Source of the DNA: Parvularcula dongshanensis
GTDB taxonomy: Bacteria; Pseudomonadota; Alphaproteobacteria; Caulobacterales; Parvularculaceae
Direction of reading: 5' to 3'
NCBI RefSeq assembly: GCF_014199615.1
Contig: NZ_JACHOB010000005.1
Span: 62,001-126,000, forward strand
Length of the DNA stretch: 64,000 bases
Shown here: positions 18,254 to 25,870 of the stretch, one piece after another
How the letters are laid out: the number at the start of each line of letters is the position of its first letter
Numbering within the stretch: position 1 is the first letter of the stretch
Notes under the pieces: model-generated
What the model was told of the DNA's origin: nothing
Databases searched by the model: none
Seen by the model: only the letters and a program-made list of their open reading frames with translations
Position numbers and translations under genes: made by a program

Positions 18254-18894
18254 TGGTCCTCGGCAAGCTCATTCGCTCCTTCGGCAGCGAGCCGCCCAAG
18301 CGCGCGCTTCCCATCGTCGGCCCCGCCACGCTCGGCCGCTCGGTCCGCCTCGACCCTTCCATGCTCGCGGCGATGGAAGGCGCGCTCGGCGAGCCCGTCT
18401 CCCCCGACCTCGTCATCACCGGCCAGGGCCTGATCGCGATGGAGGACGATGCGGGGACGACCTACCTTCACCGGTTCTACGACGACGAAGACCGCATGCT
18501 GCAGGCGTTGACCGACAGCGAGGACGGCGGCGATGCGCTCGAGTGGTCCTTCTACGTACCGGCGGGGTCGGAGTACCTCGCCTCCGGTACCAGCGTGTCG
18601 GACTGGACCGCCCGCCTCTCGCGCGCCCACATCGAGCACGACGGGGAGCGCTTCGAGCGCACTTGGTACGACGACGACACGCGCGAACAGCCGCCGGTGC
18701 GCTTCACCGAGCTCGTCTACGAGGACGAGACCGGACAGACGGGCCGGAACCTGCCGCAGGAGTGCATGGTCTACGCCCGCGACACCGCGCAAGGCGAACT
18801 GCTGCTCCTCGCCCTCGTCATGGGCGAAGGCGAGGAGGCGAGCTTCGAGCGCATGCTCGGCACGGGGCTTCGGCCCCATCAGGTAACGGTCTAA
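18253..18894 (+). CDS. DUF2491-family protein (YjfK-like)
   Basis: A soluble 213-residue protein, MVLGKLIRSFGSEPPKRAL onward, with acidic strands (YDDEDRMLQALTDSED, FTELVYEDETGQTGRNLPQE, LLLLALVMGEGEEASFERML). This matches DUF2491/YjfK, always found beside DUF350 and PspA-like genes and of unknown biochemical role. The start is fixed by the TGATG overlap with the channel gene. It lies 15 bases before the DUF350 gene. Confidence 0.82.
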   Translation: MVLGKLIRSFGSEPPKRALPIVGPATLGRSVRLDPSMLAAMEGALGEPVSPDLVITGQGLIAMEDDAGTTYLHRFYDDEDRMLQALTDSEDGGDALEWSFYVPAGSEYLASGTSVSDWTARLSRAHIEHDGERFERTWYDDDTREQPPVRFTELVYEDETGQTGRNLPQECMVYARDTAQGELLLLALVMGEGEEASFERMLGTGLRPHQVTV

Positions 18895-18909
18895 AAGAGG
18901 GGATACGGA

Positions 18910-19332
18910 ATGTTCGACGTCGGCACGGGGCTTTCGAGCCTGGGACAGGGGCTGCTGCCCTTCCTCGTCTACTTCATCGTCGGGCTCGCCCTGACGGGCG
19001 GGTTCGCCGCGCTCTACGCGGCGGTGACGCCGCACGAGGAGCTGAAGCTCATCAAGTCGAACAACGCCGCCGCCGCGGTCAGCTTCTCGGGCGCCCTTCT
19101 CGGCTTCGCCCTGCCGATGGCGCACCTGATCGCGCAGGCGGTGACCGTGTTCGAGTTCCTCTTCTGGGGAATCGCGGCAGGCCTCGTGCAGCTTGCCGCG
19201 TTCTTCTTGTTCCGCCTCGTCTTCCCGCGCATCAGCGTAAGGATCGAGGGCGGCGAGATGGCCGCACCGGTGGCCCTCGCCGCGACGCACGTCGTGATCG
19301 GCCTCATCAACGCGGCGAGCCTGACGTACTGA
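18910..19332 (+). CDS. DUF350 membrane protein (YjfL-like)
   Basis: A 140-residue integral membrane protein with four helices arranged as two DUF350 halves. TPHEELKLIKSNNAAAAVSF and SGALLGFALPMAHLIAQAV are the typical internal motif. DUF350/YjfL proteins are found in envelope-stress gene sets with PspA and DUF2491, and are sometimes linked to glutathionylspermidine-synthase-like enzymes. Preceded by GAGGGG 9 bases upstream of the ATG. Function unknown. Confidence 0.87.
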   Translation: MFDVGTGLSSLGQGLLPFLVYFIVGLALTGGFAALYAAVTPHEELKLIKSNNAAAAVSFSGALLGFALPMAHLIAQAVTVFEFLFWGIAAGLVQLAAFFLFRLVFPRISVRIEGGEMAAPVALAATHVVIGLINAASLTY

Positions 19333-19389
19333 GGTCAGAACATTGATAGGGCGCAGCGAAGCGTCCACATTCGGATCCAGGAGGCTCCC

Positions 19390-20118
19390 ATGAAACGCTC
19401 GCGCGCCGTACCGCTTGTCCTCATGTCAGGCGCTGCCGGCATGGCCGGTTGCGACGGGGCCGACCAGGCCGCGCGCGACGCGCCTCCCGCGCCGACCTTC
19501 CCGACCGAAGCCGCCTGCCTCGACACCGGCGTCTTCGCGGCCAAGGCCTGCGCGGACCTCGTCGTGCAGGAAGGCCGCGAGGCGCCGCCCGCGCAGGCGA
19601 TGAACTACGCGAGCGTCGATGAGTGCCGCGCCGACGACTACTTCCAGGACGACTACTGCGTCGCGAAGTACGAAGAGGCGCTGCAGCTGAGCCAGGACTA
19701 CGCGCCCTCCTACGACAACGTCGCGGCCTGCGAGGCGGACTATGGTCCGCAAGGCTGCGGCCGGCAGACGGTCCAGGGTGGCGGCGGCGGCTATTGGAGC
19801 CCCTTCTTCACCGGCTTCCTGGTCAGCTCGGCGATCAACGGCATCTTCGCGCAGCCCCAGCCCTACTATCGCGACTATTATGGCGGCGGTTACCGGACGC
19901 TCGGCGGCTACGGCTTCGACGGGCGGGGCCGCGGCACCTACGTGCCGCAGCAGGCCTACCGGCAGACGCAGACCGTGACGACCGGTCGGACCAATGCCGT
20001 CAAGGCCCGCACGGGCCAGCTCCGCGCGACGCCCACGCGCGCGAACGCGCAGCGGACCTCGGTGGCGCGGCGCGGCGGCTTCGGCGGACGATCGGGCGGC
20101 CGCGGTTACGGCGGCTGA
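19390..20118 (+). CDS. DUF1190-family lipoprotein (YgiB/YjfM-like)
   Basis: The 242-residue protein has a signal peptide with a lipobox-like Cys21 (GMAGC) and then a cysteine-rich region (AACEADYGPQGCG, DECRADDYFQDDYC) typical of YgiB/YjfM. The C-terminal 90 residues are low-complexity, rich in Gly, Tyr, Arg and Gln (RDYYGGGYRTLGGYG, GGFGGRSGGRGYGG). A GGAGG lies 6 bases before the ATG. It is the last gene of the yjf-like module; the glutathionylspermidine-synthase-like gene that often ends such modules is absent here. It ends 3 bases from the convergent LOV-kinase stop. Confidence 0.8.
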   Translation: MKRSRAVPLVLMSGAAGMAGCDGADQAARDAPPAPTFPTEAACLDTGVFAAKACADLVVQEGREAPPAQAMNYASVDECRADDYFQDDYCVAKYEEALQLSQDYAPSYDNVAACEADYGPQGCGRQTVQGGGGGYWSPFFTGFLVSSAINGIFAQPQPYYRDYYGGGYRTLGGYGFDGRGRGTYVPQQAYRQTQTVTTGRTNAVKARTGQLRATPTRANAQRTSVARRGGFGGRSGGRGYGG

Positions 20119-20121
20119 GGC

Positions 20122-21156
20122 TTACGTCTCGAAGCGCAAGGTCACCCGAGTTCCCGGCCTCTCCTGATCGGGCCAACGAGGCTGGACGGAGACGTCGCCG
20201 CCGATTCGCTCGACGAGGGACAGGACGATCCGTCCCCCAAGACTATCCGCCCGAGGCCAGGCGCCGTCGGGCGTTCCGCAGCCATCGTCGAGGACATGAA
20301 GCTCGGCGGTGTTCTCGTGGCAGGTCAGCTCGATTCGGACTTCGCCCTCGTCCCGTTCGCCGAAGGCGTGCCGGAAGGCGTTCGTCAGCACTTCGGAGAG
20401 GTAGAGGCCGAGGCGCGCTGCCGTATCGATGGCAATGCTGGCCTTCGCGATCTCGACGTTCAGCCTGACCTCCGGGCGACCGTCGATCTCGTGTACGGCG
20501 GACGCGATTCGCGACAGGTAAGCGCCCGGATGGATCCGTTCGTTCTCTTCGCCGCCTGTCCGCGTCGCGAACTCGTCGTAGAGTAGGCTGATCGCCTCCA
20601 CGCGCCGGCTGATGGTCTCCGCGAACTCGGGTGCCTGACGCTGCTCCGCCGCTTCGAGGCGAATCATCGCCAGGATCATGGCGAGGTGGTTCTTCACGCG
20701 GTGCTGGAGTTCGCGCAGCCGCTCGTCGAGTTCGCGGGCGCGTTCCTCGTGATCCTCCGAGGTCTGCCGCCTCGTCTGGACGCCGAGGAAGTAGGTGACC
20801 TTTCCGCAGGGATCACGCAGCGGCGTGATGAGGAGACGATTGAGGAACGGCGTACCGTCCGCCCTGTAGTTCAGGATGTCGACGGAGACTTCCTCCCCGC
20901 CTTCGATCGCGGCGCGGATCTTGGAACGGTCGCTCTCCCTCGTTCCGGGTCCTTGAAGGAAGCGGCAGTTTCTGCCGACGACGGCGTTGGCGCTGTAGCC
21001 CGTATCGCGCACGAAGGCGGAGTTCACGTAGACGATCGGACAGTCGTCCTGGTTCGGGTCCGCCAGCACCATCGCGAGCGGGAAGCTCGCCAGCGTCTTC
21101 TGCGACAGATCCCCCGGGAGAGGAGACGGCAACGGGAATGTCTGGTGTTCGTTCAT
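20122..21156 (-). CDS. LOV-domain (blue-light) histidine kinase, HisKA_2 type
   Basis: 344 residues without membrane helices, so cytoplasmic. An N-terminal PAS domain has the LOV signature GRNCRFLQGPGT, with Cys64 the residue that forms the photo-adduct with FMN; a PAC segment follows (FLNRLLITPLRDPCGKVTYF). Then a HisKA_2 dimer helix with phospho-acceptor His152 (LRELQHRVKNHLAM) and an HATPase (LYLSEVLTNAFRHAF, VLDDGCGTP). Alphaproteobacterial LOV kinases of this sort feed the PhyR/EcfG general stress response. No response regulator is adjacent. An in-frame GTG at 21216 would add 20 residues. Confidence 0.9.
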   Translation of the reverse strand: MNEHQTFPLPSPLPGDLSQKTLASFPLAMVLADPNQDDCPIVYVNSAFVRDTGYSANAVVGRNCRFLQGPGTRESDRSKIRAAIEGGEEVSVDILNYRADGTPFLNRLLITPLRDPCGKVTYFLGVQTRRQTSEDHEERARELDERLRELQHRVKNHLAMILAMIRLEAAEQRQAPEFAETISRRVEAISLLYDEFATRTGGEENERIHPGAYLSRIASAVHEIDGRPEVRLNVEIAKASIAIDTAARLGLYLSEVLTNAFRHAFGERDEGEVRIELTCHENTAELHVLDDGCGTPDGAWPRADSLGGRIVLSLVERIGGDVSVQPRWPDQERPGTRVTLRFET

Positions 21157-21279
21157 CGAGCGGAAGGTTAGCAGCGCCGTCACACGAACGTTACTCACGT
21201 TTTGTACTGGCTTCACTCACCGGCATGCTTGCTCTGCTCCATCAGGCCAGTAAGTCTCGGCGAACCCTAGGAGGACGCG

Positions 21280-22767
21280 ATGCTGCCCAAACCCGAGACC
21301 GGCCTGAAGCCGAACACGCTCGCCTACGAGATGACGCCGCTCGTCAAACCGACGGGCTTCCGCGAGTACGACGCGCGCTGGATCTTCGAAGAGGAGATCA
21401 ACCGCCTCGGCATCCAGGCGCTCGGCGCCGGCCTCGGCACGCTGATCCACGAACTCGGCAAGGAGCCGGCTTGCGTCGTCGGGCACGACTTCCGCTCCTA
21501 CTCCTCCTCGATCAAGCAAGCGCTGATCGTCGGTCTGATGAGCGCGGGCGTGAAGGTCCACGACATCGGCCTCGCCCTGTCGCCGGTGGCCTACTTCGCG
21601 CAGTTCGAACTCGGCGTTCCTTGCGTCGCCATGGTGACCGCCAGCCACAACGAGAACGGCTGGACCGGCGTGAAGATGGGCGTCGACGCCCCCCTGACCT
21701 TCGGCCCGGAAGAGATGGGTCGCCTCAAGGAGATCGTTCTCTCGGGTTCGTTCAAGGGTCGCGAGGGCGGCGGCTACACCTACGTCACCGACATGCGCGA
21801 GCGTTACATCGCCGACGTGACGAGCCGCGCGAACCTCTCGCGCAAGATCAAGGTCATCGCCGCCTGCGGCAACGGCACCGCTGGCGCCTACGCGCCCGAA
21901 GCGCTCGAGCGGATGGGCGCGGAAGTCGTGCCGATGGACGCCGAGCTCGACTTCACCTTCCCCAAGTACAACCCGAACCCCGAAGACATGAAGATGCTGC
22001 ACGCGATGCAGCAGGCCGTGCGCGAACAGGGCGCGGACGTGGCCTTGGGCTTCGACGGGGACGGCGACCGCTGCGGCGTGGTCGACAATGAGGGCGAGGA
22101 GATCTTCGCTGACAAGATCGGCGTCATGCTGGCGCGGGACATCTCCGCCCAGCACGAGAACGCGAAGTTCGTCGTCGACGTGAAGTCGACGGGCCTCTTC
22201 ACGACCGACCCCGTCCTGAAGGATCAGGGCGCGCAAACCGTCTACTGGAAGACCGGCCACAGCTACATCAAGCGCAAGACGACCGAGATCCAGGCGCTGG
22301 CGGGCTTCGAGAAGTCAGGGCACTTCTTCTTCCGCCCGCCCTACGGCCGCGGATATGACGACGGCCTCGTCGCGGCGGCGGCGATCCTCAACATGCTCGA
22401 CCGCAACCCCGACAAGACGATGGCGGACCTCCGCCGTGACCTGCCGCGTACGTACCAATCGCCGACCATGTCCCCGCACTGCGACGACGACAAGAAGTAC
22501 GACGTGGTCGAGAAGATCGTCGCGGAGCTGAAGGGCCGCTCCGACATGATCGGTCAGAAGGTGGTGGACGTGAACGACGTCAACGGCGTCCGCATCACGG
22601 TGGAGGACGGCACCTGGGGCCTCATCCGCGCCTCTTCGAACAAGCCCGAGCTCGTCTGCGTGGTCGAGAGCCCGGCCTCGGAGGAGAACCGGAACGCCAT
22701 GTTCCGCGAGCTGCAAGGCGTCCTCGCAGAGCACCCCGAAGTCGGCGAGTTCAATCAGACCCTCTGA
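21280..22767 (+). CDS. Phosphomannomutase/phosphoglucomutase
   Basis: AlgC/ManB-type enzyme that interconverts hexose 1- and 6-phosphates to supply GDP-mannose or UDP-glucose for glycans. The 495-residue protein has the phospho-serine loop TASHNENGWTG (Ser122), the metal loop GFDGDGDRCG and the sugar-binding KTGHSYIKRK. An AGGAGG site lies 5 bases before the ATG. Full length for the family (455-500). It would serve the sugar transferase and exopolysaccharide export genes further along, but is not next to them. Confidence 0.93.
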   Translation: MLPKPETGLKPNTLAYEMTPLVKPTGFREYDARWIFEEEINRLGIQALGAGLGTLIHELGKEPACVVGHDFRSYSSSIKQALIVGLMSAGVKVHDIGLALSPVAYFAQFELGVPCVAMVTASHNENGWTGVKMGVDAPLTFGPEEMGRLKEIVLSGSFKGREGGGYTYVTDMRERYIADVTSRANLSRKIKVIAACGNGTAGAYAPEALERMGAEVVPMDAELDFTFPKYNPNPEDMKMLHAMQQAVREQGADVALGFDGDGDRCGVVDNEGEEIFADKIGVMLARDISAQHENAKFVVDVKSTGLFTTDPVLKDQGAQTVYWKTGHSYIKRKTTEIQALAGFEKSGHFFFRPPYGRGYDDGLVAAAAILNMLDRNPDKTMADLRRDLPRTYQSPTMSPHCDDDKKYDVVEKIVAELKGRSDMIGQKVVDVNDVNGVRITVEDGTWGLIRASSNKPELVCVVESPASEENRNAMFRELQGVLAEHPEVGEFNQTL

Positions 22768-22778
22768 CGGGAGGAGCG

Positions 22779-22804
22779 GGGCGGCGCCCTAGCGGGGGCC
22801 GCCC
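22779..22804. terminator. Hairpin between phosphomannomutase and Tat-SDR genes
   Basis: Inverted repeat GGGCGGC / GCCGCCC with further CCC/GGG pairing inside, 12 bases after the phosphomannomutase stop and in the gap to a convergent gene. GC-rich without a T-run. Confidence 0.5.
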
Positions 22805-22835
22805 GTCGTTCCGCCCATCGGCGCTAAGCGATCAA

Positions 22836-23840
22836 TCAGGGCTGCCCGCTGCCGCCCGCCGCGCCGTAGATCTGACCGGTGGCGTAGCTCGCATCCGAGG
22901 CCGCGAGCTGCACGTAGATCGACCCTAGCTCCGCGGGCTGGCCTGGCCGCCCGAGCGGCGCGTCACCGCCGAATTCCTGCAGCTTGTCCATGGTCGCGCC
23001 GCCCGCGACTTGCAGCGGTGTCCAGATCGGGCCCGGCGCGACGCCGTTGACGCGAATCCCCTTCGGACCGAGCTGCTTCGCCATCGATCGCGTGAAGTTC
23101 AGCATCGCCGCCTTCGTCATCGCGTAGTCGACGAGGTCCTTCGACGGATCGGTCGCCTGCTCGGAAGTCGTCTGAATGATCACCGAGCCCGGCTTGAGGT
23201 AGTCGAGCGCCGCCTTGGTGATCCAGAACATCGCGTAGATGTTCGTCTTCATCGTCGCGTCGAACGCTTCGGTCGTGATGTCCTGAAGCGTCGGCTTGGT
23301 CTGTTGGCGCGAGGCGTTGTTGACCAGGATGTCGAGGCCGCCGAGCTCTTCGGCTGCCCGCGCGACCATCGCCGTGCAGTGCTCCTCGTCCCGGATATCG
23401 CCGGGCAAGGTCACCGCCTTGCGCCCTGCCTTCTCGATGAGGGCGACCACCTCCTGCGCGTCCGGCTCTTCGTCCGGAAGGTAGCTGATGGCGACATCCG
23501 CGCCCTCGCGGGCGTAAGCGATCGCGGCCGCCCTGCCCATGCCGCTGTCCCCGCCCGTTATCAGCGCCTTGCGGCCCATAAGGCGGCCCGAGCCCTTGTA
23601 GCTCTCCTCGCCATGGTCGGGACGCGGCTTCATCTTGCTGGCGAGGCCTGGGAAGGGCTGCTTCTGCTTCTCGAAGGGCGGTTGGGGGTACTTCGTCGTC
23701 GGGTCCGTCATCGGGGCGGCGGTCGCTGCGCCTTGCGCGCTGCCGGATTGCTGCGCGCGGGCCCCGGTGACCGAAGCGCCGGCGCCGAGCGCCGCGGCCG
23801 CGCCCAGAACGTGACGGCGGGAGAGGTGATCGTTGGACAT
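22836..23840 (-). CDS. SDR-family oxidoreductase with Tat signal (YghA-like)
   Basis: The 334-residue protein begins with a twin-arginine signal (LSRRHVLGAAAALGAGASV) and a proline-rich linker ending KYPQPPFEKQKQPFPG, then a full SDR domain: GGDSGMGRAAA, DILVNNAS, catalytic YAMTKAA and GIRVNGVAPGPIWTPL. This arrangement matches YghA-type SDRs (NADP aldehyde reductases). A Tat signal means it may fold with its cofactor in the cytoplasm and be exported. It shares a hairpin with the convergent phosphomannomutase. Substrate unknown. Confidence 0.85.
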   Translation of the reverse strand: MSNDHLSRRHVLGAAAALGAGASVTGARAQQSGSAQGAATAAPMTDPTTKYPQPPFEKQKQPFPGLASKMKPRPDHGEESYKGSGRLMGRKALITGGDSGMGRAAAIAYAREGADVAISYLPDEEPDAQEVVALIEKAGRKAVTLPGDIRDEEHCTAMVARAAEELGGLDILVNNASRQQTKPTLQDITTEAFDATMKTNIYAMFWITKAALDYLKPGSVIIQTTSEQATDPSKDLVDYAMTKAAMLNFTRSMAKQLGPKGIRVNGVAPGPIWTPLQVAGGATMDKLQEFGGDAPLGRPGQPAELGSIYVQLAASDASYATGQIYGAAGGSGQP

Positions 23841-23923
23841 GGAGAGGCTTTCTCGTCGAGTGCCCTCCGGAAACGTCTTGGCGCCGCGACCGGTTCGCTA
23901 AGCCGTTCGGAAAGCTTCGGACT

Positions 23924-24256
23924 TTACGCCGCAGCCGTAGCGCCCGCCGACCCTGCGCCCTGCCCCTCGCCCGCCTCCTTCGCCATCTGCGCACGCAGCT
24001 GCCGGTTCGGGTGGAGCAGGTAGCGATAGATGCCGATGAGATTGATGACGAACATGACGGCGTTCTGAACGAACAAGGCCGTCCCCTCTTCCCGCATCAG
24101 CGCCGTGACCATCCAGGCGACCGACGAGACGGTGAACACGACGAAGGCCCACCCGGTAACGCGCACGCCGAGGTTCAGCGACACCAGGACCGCGGCGAGG
24201 ATCCCAGTGCCGGTGGCCGCCCAGGAGAAGGCGTTGTCGATGAGGCTGTGTTCCAT
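23924..24256 (-). CDS. Small multi-pass membrane protein
   Basis: The 110-residue product has three membrane helices (ATGTGILAAVLVSLNLG, GWAFVVFTVSSVAWMVTAL, NAVMFVINLIGIYRYLL) and a charged Ala/Gly-rich tail. The pattern is of small inner-membrane proteins conserved in Alphaproteobacteria without assigned function. It sits alone between the Tat-SDR and mgtE genes, on the same strand. An ATG at 24256 has GAGAG upstream. I cannot name a family. Confidence 0.6.
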   Translation of the reverse strand: MEHSLIDNAFSWAATGTGILAAVLVSLNLGVRVTGWAFVVFTVSSVAWMVTALMREEGTALFVQNAVMFVINLIGIYRYLLHPNRQLRAQMAKEAGEGQGAGSAGATAAA

Positions 24257-24312
24257 GGAGAGGGCTCGCTTGCTCGGCTAGCTAACCCGCTGGCCCGGCG
24301 CTTCGTTCCGCT

Positions 24313-25791
24313 TCAGCGACCGACGAGGAACACGGCCGCAAGGCCGAGGAAGGCGAAGAAGCCGACGACGTCCGTGACCGTGGTGACGAACACGGCCGAG
24401 CTGACCGCGGGGTCGGCGCCGGCCTTCTGCAGGCCGAGGGGAACCAGCGTCCCCGCGAGGCCCGCGCAGACCATGGTGATGATCATCGCCGCAGCGAGGA
24501 CGCACCCCAGGATCAGGCCGTCGCCTGCCTCCCCATAGCCCGCCAAGTCGTACCAGAAGCCCGCCGCGACGCCGAGAAGGATCGCGAAGGCGATGCCGTT
24601 GATCAGGGCCACGATGGTCTCGCGCGTGACGACGCGGATGGCGTTGGCCCCTGTGAGGTTCCGCGTCGCCAGGTTCCGAACGGCGACGGTCAGCGTCTGC
24701 GTGCCCGCATTGCCGCCCATGGAGGCCACGATCGGCATGAGGACGGCAAGCGCGACCGCCTGCGCGATGGTCGCGTCGAAGAGGCCGATGATGAAGCTCG
24801 CCAGGATCGCGGTCAGAAGGTTCACCGAAAGCCAGGTGAAGCGCGAGCGTGCGACCTGACGCACAGGGATCGACAGGCCGCCCTCTTCCCGGTCGACACC
24901 GGCGAGGGCGAGCATGTCCTCGTCGCGCTCCTCGTGGACGATCTCGACCACGTCGTCGACGGTGATCATCCCGACGAGCCGCTGGGATTCGTCCACCACC
25001 GGCGCGGAGATCAGGTTGTACTTCTCGAAGAGGTAGGCGACCTCCTCCTGGTCCATCAGGTCACGGACGAGCGGGTGATCCTCGAGGATCAGAGTCTCGA
25101 TCACCGTGTCGCGGGGCGCCTTCAAGAAGCGCGAGAGGGGCACCACCCCGACGACGCGGAAGGTCGGGTCGACGACGTAGATCTCGTAGAAGCGCTCGGG
25201 AAGGTCGTCCTGACCACGCAGGCGGTCGATGATCTCGCCGACGGTCCTGAAGGCAGGGGCCGCGAAGACCTCCCGCTGCATCATCCGCCCGGCGGAGTCG
25301 TCCGGGTAGTCGAAGGCCGCCTGCAGCGCGAGCCGGTCTCGGACCGGCATCTCGGCGAGAACCTCGGCGCGGTCGTCCTCGTCCAGATTCTCGATGACGA
25401 AGGCGGCGTCGTCGGTGTCGAGTTCGGCGACCGCGAGGGCGAGCTGGTCGTTCGGGATCGCCTCGACCAGCGCATCGCGGACGTCCTCGTCCAGCTCGAC
25501 GAGGGTCTCGGCGTCGAAGGCGTCGCCGAGGAGCGTGAAGAGGCCGCCGCGGTGGCCCTCCTGCATCTGCTCCATCAGGTCGGCGACGTCGGCGGGGTGC
25601 AGCTCCGCGGTCAGCCGCCTGACTTCCGCGGCGTCCTCTACCTCGACGGCGTCGTCGACCGCCCGCACGAAGTCGGGATTGAGCGACATGCGCTCGTCGA
25701 GCGGCGCTTCTTCGACGACCGCTTCCTCGGCGGGGGCGTCGGCGGATGCGTCGTCGCCAGGCACGAGGCGGGTATCGGGCTCGTCGGTCAA
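24313..25791 (-). CDS. mgtE: Magnesium transporter MgtE
   Basis: Mg2+ channel gated by cytoplasmic Mg2+. The 492-residue protein has an acidic extension (about 40 residues), the superhelical MgtE-N domain (DVADLMEQMQEG; AVAELDTDDAAFVIENL), two CBS domains (VVGVVPLSRFLKAPRD; RLVGMITVDDVVEIVHEE), then five membrane helices with SMGGNAGTQTLTV and DVVGFFAFLGLAAVF. All parts are present. It is alone, and I see no M-box riboswitch upstream, so control is probably by protein gating. Confidence 0.93.
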   Translation of the reverse strand: MTDEPDTRLVPGDDASADAPAEEAVVEEAPLDERMSLNPDFVRAVDDAVEVEDAAEVRRLTAELHPADVADLMEQMQEGHRGGLFTLLGDAFDAETLVELDEDVRDALVEAIPNDQLALAVAELDTDDAAFVIENLDEDDRAEVLAEMPVRDRLALQAAFDYPDDSAGRMMQREVFAAPAFRTVGEIIDRLRGQDDLPERFYEIYVVDPTFRVVGVVPLSRFLKAPRDTVIETLILEDHPLVRDLMDQEEVAYLFEKYNLISAPVVDESQRLVGMITVDDVVEIVHEERDEDMLALAGVDREEGGLSIPVRQVARSRFTWLSVNLLTAILASFIIGLFDATIAQAVALAVLMPIVASMGGNAGTQTLTVAVRNLATRNLTGANAIRVVTRETIVALINGIAFAILLGVAAGFWYDLAGYGEAGDGLILGCVLAAAMIITMVCAGLAGTLVPLGLQKAGADPAVSSAVFVTTVTDVVGFFAFLGLAAVFLVGR

Positions 25792-25870
25792 GTCCGGGCT
25801 CTAAAGTAGGCGTTGGGGCGGCGGCTTTGGGCTGCCACGAAACGCGCCTTCGAGCAAGGGCGCCGCCCCG

